DNA of 64,000 nucleotides from Pseudomonas sp. URMO17WK12:I11. GTDB lineage: Bacteria > Pseudomonadota > Gammaproteobacteria > Pseudomonadales > Pseudomonadaceae. The notes beneath the pieces were generated by a model that had not been told where the DNA came from, ran no database searches, and saw only the letters and a list, made by a program, of their open reading frames with translations. Of this stretch, positions 44,606 through 53,853 are shown in pieces (the stretch's first letter is position 1; every line of letters starts with the position of its first letter). The stretch spans positions 186,001 through 250,000 of the forward strand of contig NZ_VEDF01000006.1 of NCBI RefSeq assembly GCF_007677725.1, given 5' to 3'. Made by a program: the position numbers and the translations under genes.

Positions 44606-45454
44606 CTAATTAACGCTTGCGCCAGCCGGTGCACTTTGTGTGCCAGCCCGGCGCATGGCGGCGTCCGGCGTTGCATTCGCGCTGCCGGTGGCAGTCAGGC
44701 TGCGGCGCACTTCCAGGTTGCGCGAAATCACCAATACCACGCGGCGGTTACGTGCCCGGCCTTCGGCGCTGTCATTGCTGGCAACCGGCTGGTATTCGCC
44801 ATAGCCCACCGAGGCCATGCGTGCCGGGTTCACCCCTTCCATCGCCAGCAGGCGCACGATGCTGGCCGCCCGCGCCGCCGACAATTCCCAGTTGGTCGGG
44901 TACTGCGCAGTGCGAATCGGCAGGTTGTCGGTAAAGCCCTCGACATGCACCGGGTTGGCGAACGGCTTGAGGATGTTGCCGACCTTCTCGATGATGTCGA
45001 ACGCCTTGTCGCTGGGCATGGCATCGCCACTGCCGAACAGCAAGGCCGAGTTGAGCTCGATTTCCACCCACAGCTCGTTGCCGCGCACGGTCATCTGGTT
45101 GGAGCTGATCAGGTCGCCGAAGGCGGCGCGCACATCATCGCTGATGCGCTTGAGCGGATCGACGCTGGCCTGCCCAAGGCCGGCATCGATCTGCTCGCTG
45201 TCGCGGATCAACGGCTCGGCGGGTTTGACGCTCAGCGGCTGCTCATCGCCGATGGGGATCGGCTTCATGCTGCGCTCAGGGTCGTTGAACACCCCGAGCA
45301 GGGCCTGGGAGATGACCTTGTACTTCCCCTCGTTGATCGAGGAAATCGAATACATGACCACGAAGAAGGCGAACAGCAAGGTGATGAAGTCGGCGTACGA
45401 CACCAGCCAGCGTTCGTGGTTTTCATGCTCTTCGGTATGACGGCGGCGACGCAT
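44606..45454 (-). CDS. motD: Flagellar motor stator protein MotD (MotB-like)
   Basis: 282 residues. A basic N-terminus, then the membrane segment SYADFITLLFAFFVVMYSIS with the proton-binding Asp22, and a C-terminal OmpA-like peptidoglycan-binding domain (VEGFTDNLPIRTAQYPTNWELSAARAA). With MotC it forms the second stator set known in Pseudomonas. Four-base gap to motC. Confidence 0.94.
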   Translation of the reverse strand: MRRRRHTEEHENHERWLVSYADFITLLFAFFVVMYSISSINEGKYKVISQALLGVFNDPERSMKPIPIGDEQPLSVKPAEPLIRDSEQIDAGLGQASVDPLKRISDDVRAAFGDLISSNQMTVRGNELWVEIELNSALLFGSGDAMPSDKAFDIIEKVGNILKPFANPVHVEGFTDNLPIRTAQYPTNWELSAARAASIVRLLAMEGVNPARMASVGYGEYQPVASNDSAEGRARNRRVVLVISRNLEVRRSLTATGSANATPDAAMRRAGTQSAPAGASVN

Positions 45455-45457
45455 CGA

Positions 45458-46198
45458 TTACTCCATGAAGCCTTGCAGCTTCAACTCGATCGAGCGCGGA
45501 TTCTCACCCTCGGCGATCGACAGCAGGCCCTCGAGCAGCATTTCGCGGTAGCGCGACTGGCGCAGCACGATGGCCTTGAGCTTGTTGGCCACCGGCAGCA
45601 GGATCAGGTTGGCACTGGCCACGCCATAGATCGTGGCGACGAACGCCACGGCGATGCCGTTACCCAGTTGCGACGGGTCGGCCAGGTTGCCCATGACATG
45701 GATCAGCCCCATCACCGCGCCGATGATGCCGATGGTCGGCGCATAACCGCCCATGCTTTCGTACACCTTGGCCGCTTGGATATCACGGTTTTCCTGGGTC
45801 AGCAGGTCTACTTCGAGAATGCTGCGAATCGATTCGGGCTCGGCGCCGTCCACCAGCAGCTGCAAGCCCTTGCGTGCATACGGGTCCGGCTCGCCATCGG
45901 CCACCCCTTCCAGGCCGAGCAAACCTTCCTTGCGCGCCACCAGGCTCCAGTTCACCACGCGGTCGATGCCGCCTGCCAGGTCGACGCGCGGCGGGAAGAA
46001 GATCCAGCGCAAGATCTGCAGCGCGCGCTTGAACGCCGACAGCGGCGACTGCAGCAAGGCGGCGGCCAGAGTACCGCCAAGCACGATCAGCCCGGCCGGG
46101 CCATTGAGCAAGGCACCTACATGCCCGCCTTCAAGGAAATTGCCGCCCACGATGGCGACGAACGCCAGGATCAGGCCAATCAGGCTGAGCACATCCAT
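45458..46198 (-). CDS. motC: Flagellar motor stator protein MotC (MotA-like)
   Basis: 246 residues with four membrane segments (SLIGLILAFVAIVGGNFL; LNGPAGLIVLGGTLAAALL; YAPTIGIIGAVMGLIHVM; GIAVAFVATIYGVASANLILLP). The start overlaps the cheB stop by one base. Pairs with MotD. Confidence 0.94.
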   Translation of the reverse strand: MDVLSLIGLILAFVAIVGGNFLEGGHVGALLNGPAGLIVLGGTLAAALLQSPLSAFKRALQILRWIFFPPRVDLAGGIDRVVNWSLVARKEGLLGLEGVADGEPDPYARKGLQLLVDGAEPESIRSILEVDLLTQENRDIQAAKVYESMGGYAPTIGIIGAVMGLIHVMGNLADPSQLGNGIAVAFVATIYGVASANLILLPVANKLKAIVLRQSRYREMLLEGLLSIAEGENPRSIELKLQGFME

Positions 46199-47325
46199 CA
46201 GACACAGGCCTCGACCAGGTGCTTGCCGATTTCATCCAGGCTGTAGACCGCATCAGCCAGGTTGGCCTTGACGATGGCCATGGGCATGCCATAGATCACG
46301 CAACTGGCTTCATCCTGCGCCCACACGGTACTGCCGCCCTGCTTGAGCAGACGCGCACCTTCGCGGCCATCGGCGCCCATGCCGGTGAGGACCACCGAAA
46401 GCACCTTGTCGCCATAGGACTTGGCCGCCGAGCCAAAGGTGATGTCCACGCAAGGCTTGTAGTTCAGGCGCTCGTCACCGGGTAGGATCTTCACCGCGCC
46501 GCGGCCGTCGATCATCATCTGTTTGCCGCCAGGCGCCAGCAATGCCAGGCCCGGGCGCAGCATGTCGCCGTCCTCGGCTTCCTTGACGCTGATCTTGCAC
46601 AGCTTGTCCAGACGCTCGGCAAAGGCCTTGGTGAACGCGGCAGGCATGTGCTGGATCAACACGATCGGCGCCGGGAAGGCGGCCGGCAACTGTGTCAGTA
46701 CACGCTGCAGCGCCACCGGGCCACCGGTGGAGGTGCCGATCGCCACCAGTTTGTAGGGCTTGCGCTTGGGTGCGGGCGCGTGCGCCGCAGCAGCAACCGG
46801 GGCACTGCTACGCGGCGGCAGCGCACTGCGCGTTGGCGCTGCACTGGCGGCGCTGCTGGCCGGGGCATGGCTGCTGGCTGGCGCGGTGACGGCTGGGGCA
46901 TGGCTAGCGTAGCCGCCAAAGCGGCGATTGCTGCGTGAGATCGTGTGGACCTTCTCGCACAGCAACTGCTTGACCTTGTCGGGGTTGCGCGAAATGTCTT
47001 CGAAGTTCTTCGGCAGGTAATCGACGGCGCCGGCATCCAGGGCGTCGAGGGTCACGCGCGCGCCTTCGTGGGTCAGCGACGAGAACATCAACACCGGCGT
47101 CGGGCAGCGCTGCATGATGTGCCGCACTGCGGTGATGCCGTCCATCATGGGCATTTCGTAGTCCATGGTGATGACATCTGGCTTGAGCGCCAGCGCCTGG
47201 TCGATCGCTTCCTTGCCATTGGTGGCAGTGCCGACCACCTGGATGGTCGGATCGGCCGAGAGGATTTCCGAAACGCGGCGGCGGAAGAAACCCGAATCAT
47301 CCACCACCAGGACCTTGACTGCCAT
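46198..47325 (-). CDS. cheB: Protein-glutamate methylesterase CheB
   Basis: 375 residues from the ATG at 47325 (a 12-residue longer frame is not conserved). Receiver domain [16 protein letters not shown] with phospho-acceptor Asp55; an Ala/Pro-rich linker (~145-190); catalytic domain with Ser in [10 protein letters not shown], His in IQHMPAAFT and Asp in [10 protein letters not shown]. Demethylates receptors; activated by CheA. In operon with cheA (47 bp gap). Confidence 0.95.
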   Translation of the reverse strand: MAVKVLVVDDSGFFRRRVSEILSADPTIQVVGTATNGKEAIDQALALKPDVITMDYEMPMMDGITAVRHIMQRCPTPVLMFSSLTHEGARVTLDALDAGAVDYLPKNFEDISRNPDKVKQLLCEKVHTISRSNRRFGGYASHAPAVTAPASSHAPASSAASAAPTRSALPPRSSAPVAAAAHAPAPKRKPYKLVAIGTSTGGPVALQRVLTQLPAAFPAPIVLIQHMPAAFTKAFAERLDKLCKISVKEAEDGDMLRPGLALLAPGGKQMMIDGRGAVKILPGDERLNYKPCVDITFGSAAKSYGDKVLSVVLTGMGADGREGARLLKQGGSTVWAQDEASCVIYGMPMAIVKANLADAVYSLDEIGKHLVEACV

Positions 47326-47372
47326 AAACACTCCATTAGACGGCGCACCCGGCCAGGGCATGCCGCCGAAAA

Positions 47373-49568
47373 TCAGATACGCCGTGCCGCGTAACGCTTG
47401 AGCATGCTCGGCACGTCGAGAATCAGCGCGATGCGACCATCGCCGGTAATGGTGGCGCCGGACATGCCTGGGGTGCCTTGCAGCATCTTGCCCAGTGGCT
47501 TGATCACCACCTCTTCCTGACCGACCAACTGGTCGACCACGAAGCCGATGCGCTGGGTGCCCACCGACAGGATCACCACGTGACCCTCGTGCTGCTCTTC
47601 ATGCACCTGCCCCTGCACCAGCCAGCGCTTGAGGTAGAACAGCGGCAAGGCCTTGTCACGCACGATCACCACTTCCTGGCCGTCGACCACGTTGGTGCGC
47701 GACAGGTCGAGGTGGAAGATCTCGTTGACGTTGACCAACGGGAAGGCGAAAGCCTGGTTGCCCAGCATCACCATCAGGGTCGGCATGATCGCCAGGGTCA
47801 GCGGCACCTTGATGACGATCTTCGAACCCTGGCCCTTGGCCGAGAAGATGTTGATCGAACCGTTGAGCTGGGAAATCTTGGTCTTCACCACGTCCATGCC
47901 GACGCCGCGGCCGGACACGTCGGAAATCTCGGTCTTGGTCGAGAAGCCCGGGGCGAAGATCAGGTTGTAGCAATCGGACTCGCTCAGGCGGTCGGCGGCG
48001 TCCTTGTCCATCAGGCCCTTTTCCACGGCCTTGGCCCGCAGGATGTTGGGGTCCATGCCCTTGCCGTCATCGGAGATCGACAGCAGGATATGGTCGCCCT
48101 CCTGCTCGGCCGACAACACCACGTGGCCGGTTCTGGCCTTGCCCGCGGCCTCACGCTCGTCGGGCATTTCCACACCGTGGTCGACAGCGTTGCGCACCAA
48201 GTGCACCAACGGGTCGGCCAGCGCTTCGACGAGGTTCTTGTCGAGGTCGGTTTCTTCGCCCACCAGCTCCAGGTTGATCTCTTTCTTGAGCTGGCGCGCC
48301 AGGTCGCGCACCAAGCGAGGGAAGCGGCCGAAGACCTTCTTGATCGGCTGCATGCGGGTTTTCATCACCGCCGTCTGCAGGTCGGCGGTGACCACGTCGA
48401 GGTTGGACACGGCCTTGGACATGGCCTCGTCACCGCTGTTCAGGCCCAGGCGCACCAGGCGGTTACGCACCAGCACCAGTTCGCCGACCATGTTCATGAT
48501 CTCGTCCAGGCGTGCAGTGTCTACCCGAACCGTGGTTTCCGCCTCGCTGGCGTGTTTCTCAGGCGTCGGAGCGGCAGCGCGGGCAGGCGCGGCCGGCTTC
48601 GCCGCAGGGGCTGGAGCCGGTTGTGCCGCAGCCTTGGCCTGGGCTGGCGCCGCTACCGGCGCGGCGGCCGGCGCAGGCGCCTGGGCAACGGCGGTGTCGC
48701 CGGAAAACTTGCCTTTGCCATGCAGTTGATCGAGCAACGCTTCGAACTCGTGCTCGGAAATTTCATCACCGGCAGTGGGCGCAGGGGCAGCCTGTTGCGC
48801 GGCAGCTACCGCCGGCAGGGCATCGGCCTGGAAGGTGCCCTTGCCGTGCAGTTGGTCGAGCAGCGATTCGAACTCGGCGTCGCTGATTTCGTCGCTGGCA
48901 GGTGCAGCCGCGTCGCTTGCCGGCTCGGCAACGACTTCTGCAGAAAACTGGCCCTTGCCGTGCAACTGGTCGAGTAGCGATTCGAATTCGGCGTCGGTGA
49001 TGTCGTCACCTGCGCCGCTGACGGTCTCGCCCTGCAGCTGGACATCGAATGCCGCCGCTTCGGCCTTGACCGCATCGAGCGAGTCGAGCAGTTGCTCGAA
49101 CTCGGTGTCGGTGACATCCGCCTCGGCCGCTGCCGGTGCCGGCGCAGCCTCTGGCAGCGCTGCTGGCGCATCGAGGCTGGCAGGCTCGGCCAGGCGTGAC
49201 AACGCTGCCAGCAGCTCGGGCGTGGCCGGGGTCACGGCGCTGCGCTCGCGCACCTGGCCGAACATGCTGTTGACCGTGTCCAGTGCTTCAAGCACCACGT
49301 CCATCAACTCGGCGTCGACCCGGCGCTCACCCTTGCGCAGGATGTCGAAGACGTTCTCGGCGATGTGGCAGCACTCCACCAGCTCGTTGAGCTGGAGGAA
49401 GCCGGCGCCCCCTTTTACAGTGTGGAAACCGCGAAAGATCGCATTGAGCAAGTCGGCATCGTCGGGTCGGCTTTCCAGCTCGACCAGTTGCTCGGACAGT
49501 TGCTCAAGAATTTCGCCGGCTTCTACCAGGAAATCCTGAAGGATTTCTTCATCGGCGCCGAAGCTCAT
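47373..49568 (-). CDS. cheA: Chemotaxis histidine kinase CheA
   Basis: 731 residues. P1/Hpt with His49 ([16 protein letters not shown]), a ~230-residue linker, dimerisation domain, kinase domain (N box [33 protein letters not shown]), and CheW-like P5. The linker between Hpt and the dimerisation domain carries three tandem copies of [15 protein letters not shown] and a fourth, looser copy, separated by Ala/Pro-rich spacers. A sigma-28-type promoter candidate lies ~80 bp upstream, in cheZ. Confidence 0.96.
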   Translation of the reverse strand: MSFGADEEILQDFLVEAGEILEQLSEQLVELESRPDDADLLNAIFRGFHTVKGGAGFLQLNELVECCHIAENVFDILRKGERRVDAELMDVVLEALDTVNSMFGQVRERSAVTPATPELLAALSRLAEPASLDAPAALPEAAPAPAAAEADVTDTEFEQLLDSLDAVKAEAAAFDVQLQGETVSGAGDDITDAEFESLLDQLHGKGQFSAEVVAEPASDAAAPASDEISDAEFESLLDQLHGKGTFQADALPAVAAAQQAAPAPTAGDEISEHEFEALLDQLHGKGKFSGDTAVAQAPAPAAAPVAAPAQAKAAAQPAPAPAAKPAAPARAAAPTPEKHASEAETTVRVDTARLDEIMNMVGELVLVRNRLVRLGLNSGDEAMSKAVSNLDVVTADLQTAVMKTRMQPIKKVFGRFPRLVRDLARQLKKEINLELVGEETDLDKNLVEALADPLVHLVRNAVDHGVEMPDEREAAGKARTGHVVLSAEQEGDHILLSISDDGKGMDPNILRAKAVEKGLMDKDAADRLSESDCYNLIFAPGFSTKTEISDVSGRGVGMDVVKTKISQLNGSINIFSAKGQGSKIVIKVPLTLAIMPTLMVMLGNQAFAFPLVNVNEIFHLDLSRTNVVDGQEVVIVRDKALPLFYLKRWLVQGQVHEEQHEGHVVILSVGTQRIGFVVDQLVGQEEVVIKPLGKMLQGTPGMSGATITGDGRIALILDVPSMLKRYAARRI
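48708..49119 (-). repeat. Four degenerate tandem repeats inside cheA
   Basis: Repeat units at about 48708-48769, 48834-48893, 48950-49009 and, more degenerate, 49073-49119, encode the pattern (D/E)(I/V)(S/T)(D/E)xEFExLLDxLH, with ~115-126 bp between starts. Separators are Ala/Pro-rich. Confidence 0.85.
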
Positions 49569-49580
49569 TAAACGTGCTCC

Positions 49581-50369
49581 TTAAAAACCCAGACTGGACA
49601 GCAGATCGTCGACGTCGTCCTGACCGGACACAACGTCTTCTCGCTTATCGGCATGAATCTGCGGACCTTCACCCCGAGTCGGATGTTTTTCTTGATCTTT
49701 TTCAGCACGCAACTGCTGGTGGTCATGTTCGATGCCGGCAAAACGGTCGACTTGACTGGCCATCAGCACGAGCTTGAGCAGATTGCTTTCCACTTCGGTG
49801 ACCAGCGCGGTCACGCGCTTGATCACCTGGCCGGTCAGGTCTTGGTAGTCCTGGGCCAGCAGAATATCGTTGAGGTGGCCGGCAACTTTGCGGTTACCCT
49901 CGGCGCTGTGCGTCAGAAAACTGTCGACGCGCTTGACCAGCTCGCGAAACTCCGGCGCTGCCACCTCGCGGCGCATGAAGCGCTGCCAATCGACACTCAG
50001 GCTCTGCGCCTCGGTGGCCAGATCGTTGAGCACCGGGGTGCTCTCTTCCACCAGGTCCATGGTGCGGTTGGCCGCACCTTCGGTGAGCTTGACCACGTAG
50101 GACAGGCGCTCGGTGGCGTCGGTGATCTGCGAGACTTCTTCGGCCTGCGGCATGTGCGGGTCGATCTGGAAACTGACGATGGCGCTATGCAGCTCGCGGG
50201 TAAGCTTGCCGACTTCCTGGTACAGGCCACGGTCGCGGGTCTGGTTGAGCTGGTGAATGAGTTGCACCGCGTCGCCGAAGCGCCCGCGTTCCAGGCTCTC
50301 GACCAGCTCCTGGGCATGTTTCTTCAGGGTCGACTCGAACTCCCCCAAAGACGTCTGTGATGATTGCAT
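49581..50369 (-). CDS. cheZ: CheY-P phosphatase CheZ
   Basis: 262 residues, mostly helical. The catalytic segment LLAQDYQDLTGQVIKR (Gln/Asp pair) and the C-terminal amphipathic CheY-binding peptide DDVDDLLSSLGF are present. It dephosphorylates CheY-P. Starts 18 bp after cheY. Its 3' end contains GCCGATAA within the codons for Ala-Asp-Lys, part of a possible sigma-28 promoter. Confidence 0.95.
   Translation of the reverse strand: MQSSQTSLGEFESTLKKHAQELVESLERGRFGDAVQLIHQLNQTRDRGLYQEVGKLTRELHSAIVSFQIDPHMPQAEEVSQITDATERLSYVVKLTEGAANRTMDLVEESTPVLNDLATEAQSLSVDWQRFMRREVAAPEFRELVKRVDSFLTHSAEGNRKVAGHLNDILLAQDYQDLTGQVIKRVTALVTEVESNLLKLVLMASQVDRFAGIEHDHQQLRAEKDQEKHPTRGEGPQIHADKREDVVSGQDDVDDLLSSLGF
49645..49671 (-). 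promoter_or_regulatory. Sigma-28 (FliA) promoter candidate inside cheZ
   Basis: On the minus strand TGAAG-N14-GCCGATAA. The -10 is a full 8/8 match to the FliA consensus and the -35 keeps T.AAG at the standard spacing. The start of transcription would be ~70 bp before the cheA ATG, so it could drive cheA-cheB-motCD-parC-parP-cheW. Confidence 0.5.
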
Positions 50370-50387
50370 GGCGCCCCCTGACGTGGC

Positions 50388-50762
50388 TCAGCCGTTGACG
50401 CGCTCGAAGATCTTCTCGATCTTTTCCTTGAGCACCTGGGCAGTGAATGGCTTGACCACGTAGCCGTTGACGCCCGCCTGGGCGGCTTCGATGATCTGGT
50501 CGCGCTTGGCCTCGGCGGTGACCATCAGCACCGGCATGGTTTTCAGGCGGTCGTGTGCGCGCACCTTGCGCAGCAGGTCGATGCCGGACATGCCGGGCAT
50601 GTTCCAGTCGGTGACCAGGAAGTCGTAATGGCCGCTCTCGAGCATCGGCAACGCAGTGGTGCCGTCATCGGCTTCATCGGTGTTGGTGAAGCCCAGGTCA
50701 CGCAACAGATTCTTGATGATCCGCCGCATCGTCGAAAAGTCGTCAACGATGAGGATTTTCAT
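50388..50762 (-). CDS. cheY: Chemotaxis response regulator CheY
   Basis: 124 residues from the ATG at 50762 (MKILIVDDFSTMRRIIKNLL); an eight-residue longer frame is less likely. Phospho-acceptor Asp52 (LVTDWNMPGMSG), Lys in KPFTAQVL. Binds FliM to change motor rotation. Shares strand and operon with cheZ; a hairpin separates it from fliA. Confidence 0.96.
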   Translation of the reverse strand: MKILIVDDFSTMRRIIKNLLRDLGFTNTDEADDGTTALPMLESGHYDFLVTDWNMPGMSGIDLLRKVRAHDRLKTMPVLMVTAEAKRDQIIEAAQAGVNGYVVKPFTAQVLKEKIEKIFERVNG

Positions 50763-50797
50763 GTCTTTGTTCAAGTAGACCTCCAAGCAGTCTCAAA

Positions 50798-50817
50798 CGC
50801 GCTCGGCCCCGAGCGCG
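50798..50817 (-). terminator. Hairpin between fliA and cheY
   Basis: A perfect 8-bp stem CGCGCTCG/CGAGCGCG with a 4-base loop, with TTTGAG following on the minus strand. It could partially terminate transcription from fliA into cheY. Confidence 0.45.
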
Positions 50818-50870
50818 CGCATTCATTCAATTCGGTACAACGTGGAAAACGACTGCAACGACCCTCGGGC

Positions 50871-51611
50871 TCAACGCGCCCGCCATTCCCCAAGGCGGCT
50901 GCGCAAGCGCGCGGCGCACTGGCTGTGCAGCTGGCTGACCCGCGATTCGCTGACCCCCAGCACCTCACCGATTTCCTTGAGGTTCAGCTCTTCGTCGTAG
51001 TACAGCGCCAGCACCAGCCGCTCACGCTCCGGCAGATTGGCGATCGCGTCGGTCAGGGCAGCCTGGAAGCGCTCGTCTTCCAGATCGCGCGACGGCTCGA
51101 CCTGGCCACTGACGCCATCCTCATGCAGGCCTTCGTGCTCGCCGTCCTGCAACAGGTCGTCGAAACTGAACAGCCGGCTACCCAAGGTATCGTTCAAGAT
51201 CCCGTAGTAATCATCGAGACTCAATTGGAGTTCGGCAGCAACTTCATGATCTTTAGCGTCGCGGCCAGTTCTTGCTTCCACAGCACGCATCGCATCGCTG
51301 ACCATGCGCGTATTACGGTGCACCGAACGCGGCGCCCAGTCGCCCTTGCGCACCTCGTCGAGCATGGCGCCACGGATACGAATACCGGCATAGGTCTCGA
51401 AGCTCGCGCCCTTGCTGGCGTCGTACTTGTTGGCCACTTCCAGCAGGCCGATCATGCCGGCCTGGATCAGGTCCTCGACCTGGACGTTGGCCGGCAGGCG
51501 CGCCAGCAAGTGGTAGGCGATGCGCTTGACCAGCGGCGCATAGCGCTCGACCAGCTCGTACTGGGCATCCTTGGACGCCTTGCTGTACATCTTGAAGCCG
51601 CTTGCGCTCAT
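50871..51611 (-). CDS. fliA: Flagellar sigma factor FliA (sigma-28)
   Basis: 246 residues. Sigma region 2 (LVKRIAYHLLARLPANVQVEDLIQAGMIGLLEVANKYD... FETYAGIRIRGAMLDEVRKGDW) and region 4 (LPERERLVLALYYDEELNLKEIGEVLGVSESRVSQLHSQ) are clear. Directs late flagellar and chemotaxis transcription; normally held by FlgM (not in window). ATGA overlap with fleN. Confidence 0.96.
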   Translation of the reverse strand: MSASGFKMYSKASKDAQYELVERYAPLVKRIAYHLLARLPANVQVEDLIQAGMIGLLEVANKYDASKGASFETYAGIRIRGAMLDEVRKGDWAPRSVHRNTRMVSDAMRAVEARTGRDAKDHEVAAELQLSLDDYYGILNDTLGSRLFSFDDLLQDGEHEGLHEDGVSGQVEPSRDLEDERFQAALTDAIANLPERERLVLALYYDEELNLKEIGEVLGVSESRVSQLHSQCAARLRSRLGEWRAR

Positions 51612-52441
51612 AGGACCGGTCCTGCGCTGGTGGGCTGCACCAGACGCTCGACGAAGAACTCAAGATGACCGCGCGGGTTGGCCGGCAACGGCCAGCTGTC
51701 GACCTTCTGCGCAATGGCCTTGAAGGCCAGCGCGCACTTGGAACGCGGGAAGGCCTCGTACACCGCACGTTGTTTCTGTACAGCCTTGCGCACGCTCTCG
51801 TCGTAGGGCACGGCGCCGACGTATTGTAAGGCGACATCGAGGAAGCGATCGGTGACCTTGGTCAACTTGGCGAACAGGTTGCGCCCCTCCTGGGGGCTCT
51901 GCGCCATGTTGGCCAGAACGCGGAAACGGTTCATACCGTAGTCGCGGTTGAGCAGCTTGATCAGTGCGTAGGCGTCGGTGATCGAGGTCGGCTCGTCGCA
52001 GACCACCAGCAACACCTCCTGGGCCGCGCGCACGAAGCTGACCACCGAGTCGCCGATTCCGGCTGCGGTGTCGATGACCAGCACGTCGAGGTTGTCGCCT
52101 ACCTCGCTGAAGGCCTGGATCAAACCGGCGTGCTGGGCAGGGGCCAGGTGCACCATGCTCTGGGTGCCGGAGGCCGCCGGGACGATGCGCACCCCGCCCG
52201 GGCCCTGCAGAAGGACATCGCGCAGCTCGCAACGGCCTTCGATGACGTCGGCCAAGGTGCGCTTGGGCGTCAGGCCCAGCAACACATCGACGTTGGCCAG
52301 GCCCAGGTCGGCGTCCAGCAGCATCACCCGCCGGCCGAGTTCGGCCAGTGCCAGGGACAGGTTCACTGAAACGTTGGTCTTGCCCACGCCACCTTTACCA
52401 CCGGTGACGGCAATTACCTGTACGGGATGCATGCTACCCAT
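51608..52441 (-). CDS. fleN: Flagellar number regulator FleN (ParA/MinD-type ATPase)
   Basis: 277 residues with VIAVTGGKGGVGKTNVSVNL (deviant Walker A) and VMLLDADLGLANVD. FleN antagonises FleQ and keeps the flagella number low in polar flagellates. Gene order flhF-fleN-fliA is diagnostic. An internal ATG three codons in is an alternative start. Confidence 0.95.
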   Translation of the reverse strand: MGSMHPVQVIAVTGGKGGVGKTNVSVNLSLALAELGRRVMLLDADLGLANVDVLLGLTPKRTLADVIEGRCELRDVLLQGPGGVRIVPAASGTQSMVHLAPAQHAGLIQAFSEVGDNLDVLVIDTAAGIGDSVVSFVRAAQEVLLVVCDEPTSITDAYALIKLLNRDYGMNRFRVLANMAQSPQEGRNLFAKLTKVTDRFLDVALQYVGAVPYDESVRKAVQKQRAVYEAFPRSKCALAFKAIAQKVDSWPLPANPRGHLEFFVERLVQPTSAGPVL

Positions 52442-52534
52442 GTTGGTTGTTTACCTTGTCTCGCTTGGCCCCCTGCCACGCGCAACGCGCGATGACGGGT
52501 TCCGGAATGTAGGTACTGTGCATACGTTGGCTCC

Positions 52535-53842
52535 TCAACCCGCACGTCGCGGGTTGTGGTAGAGATCAGCGAACACGTCGGCCATGGCCTCTTCGCTGGG
52601 CTCGTCCTGCAATTGCACGTTGACTGCGCGGGTCACCAGCTGGTGCGGGCGCGGCAGGTGCAGATCATCAGGAATGCGCGGGCCATCGGTCAGGTAGGCC
52701 ACGGGCAGTTCATGGGTGATGGCCAGGCTCAGCACGTCGCCGAGGCTCGCCGTTTCATCGAGTTTGCTCAGGATGCAACCGGCCAGCCCGCAGCGCTTGT
52801 AGCTGTGATAGGCAGCGGTCAGCACCTGCTTCTGGCTGGTGGTGGCCAGCACCAGGTAATTCTTGGCGGCGATGCCACGCCCGGCCAGGGTTTCCAGCTG
52901 CATGCGCAGGGCCGGGTCGCTGGCCTGCAAACCTGCGGTGTCGATCAGCACCACGCGCTTGCGCAGCAGTGGCTCGAGCGCGGCCGCCAGCGACTGCCCA
53001 GGGTCGACATAGGTCACCGGCACGTTGAGTATGCGGCCCAGGGTCTTGAGCTGCTCCTGAGCGCCAATGCGGAAGCTGTCCATGCTCACCAGGGCCAGGT
53101 TGTGCGGGCCGTACTTGAGCACGTAGCGCGCCGCGAGCTTGGCCAGGGTGGTGGTCTTGCCCATGCCGGCCGGGCCGACCATGGCGATCACGCCGCCCTC
53201 TTCGATCGGTTCTACCTGGGGCACCTGGATCATGCGGGCCAGATGCGCCAACAGCATGCGCCAGGCCTGGCGCGGTTCTTCGATTTCGCAGGTCAGATCA
53301 AGCAATTCGCGGGCGATCGGCCCGGACAGGCCAATGCGCTGCAAGCGCCGCCAAAGATTGGCCTGCGCCGGTTTCCTGCCCTGCAGCTGGTTCCAGGCCA
53401 GCGAGCCGAGCTGCACCTCGAGCAGCTCGCGCAGCCCCGAGAGCTCCGAGCGCATGGCATCGAACAGGCGCGGGTCGACCGCCGCCTGGGCTGGCGCGGC
53501 AGGCGCCGCCGGCACGTCAACGTGCGGCTCGATCAACGGCTCGGCGGCGGTCAGGGACTGGCCGGCGAACAGCTGGCGGTTGCCTTCGCTGGCGTCGCTG
53601 CGGCTGTCCAGCTCGGCCTGGGCGGTGGCGATACGCGATTGGGTCTTGCGCAGCTCTTCCTCGAGCTCGGCATTGGGCACCCGCGGGGCCAGCGCAGACA
53701 GCTTGTAGTCCAGCGCAGCGGTCAGCTCGACCCCGCCGGCGATGCGGCGGTTACCGATGATGGCGGCATCGGAGCCCAGCTCATCACGAACCAGCTTCAT
53801 GGCCTGACGCATATCGGCGGCGAAGAAACGCTTGACTTGCAT
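52535..53842 (-). CDS. flhF: Signal-recognition-type GTPase FlhF
   Basis: 435 residues: N-terminal MQVKRFFAADMRQAMKLVRDELGSDAAI (B domain), Pro/Ala-rich middle, SRP-type GTPase with MVGPAGMGKTTTLAKLAARY (G1), VSMDSFRIGAQEQL, VLIDTAGLQ (G3) and SKLDETASLGDV (G4). It recruits the flagellar basal body to the pole. Follows flhA by 11 bp. Confidence 0.96.
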   Translation of the reverse strand: MQVKRFFAADMRQAMKLVRDELGSDAAIIGNRRIAGGVELTAALDYKLSALAPRVPNAELEEELRKTQSRIATAQAELDSRSDASEGNRQLFAGQSLTAAEPLIEPHVDVPAAPAAPAQAAVDPRLFDAMRSELSGLRELLEVQLGSLAWNQLQGRKPAQANLWRRLQRIGLSGPIARELLDLTCEIEEPRQAWRMLLAHLARMIQVPQVEPIEEGGVIAMVGPAGMGKTTTLAKLAARYVLKYGPHNLALVSMDSFRIGAQEQLKTLGRILNVPVTYVDPGQSLAAALEPLLRKRVVLIDTAGLQASDPALRMQLETLAGRGIAAKNYLVLATTSQKQVLTAAYHSYKRCGLAGCILSKLDETASLGDVLSLAITHELPVAYLTDGPRIPDDLHLPRPHQLVTRAVNVQLQDEPSEEAMADVFADLYHNPRRAG

Positions 53843-53853
53843 AATCCACTACC

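Noticed and set aside
47478..48977. 499-codon + strand open frame antisense to cheA
   Set aside because: Opposite to conserved kinase domains and of shadow composition.
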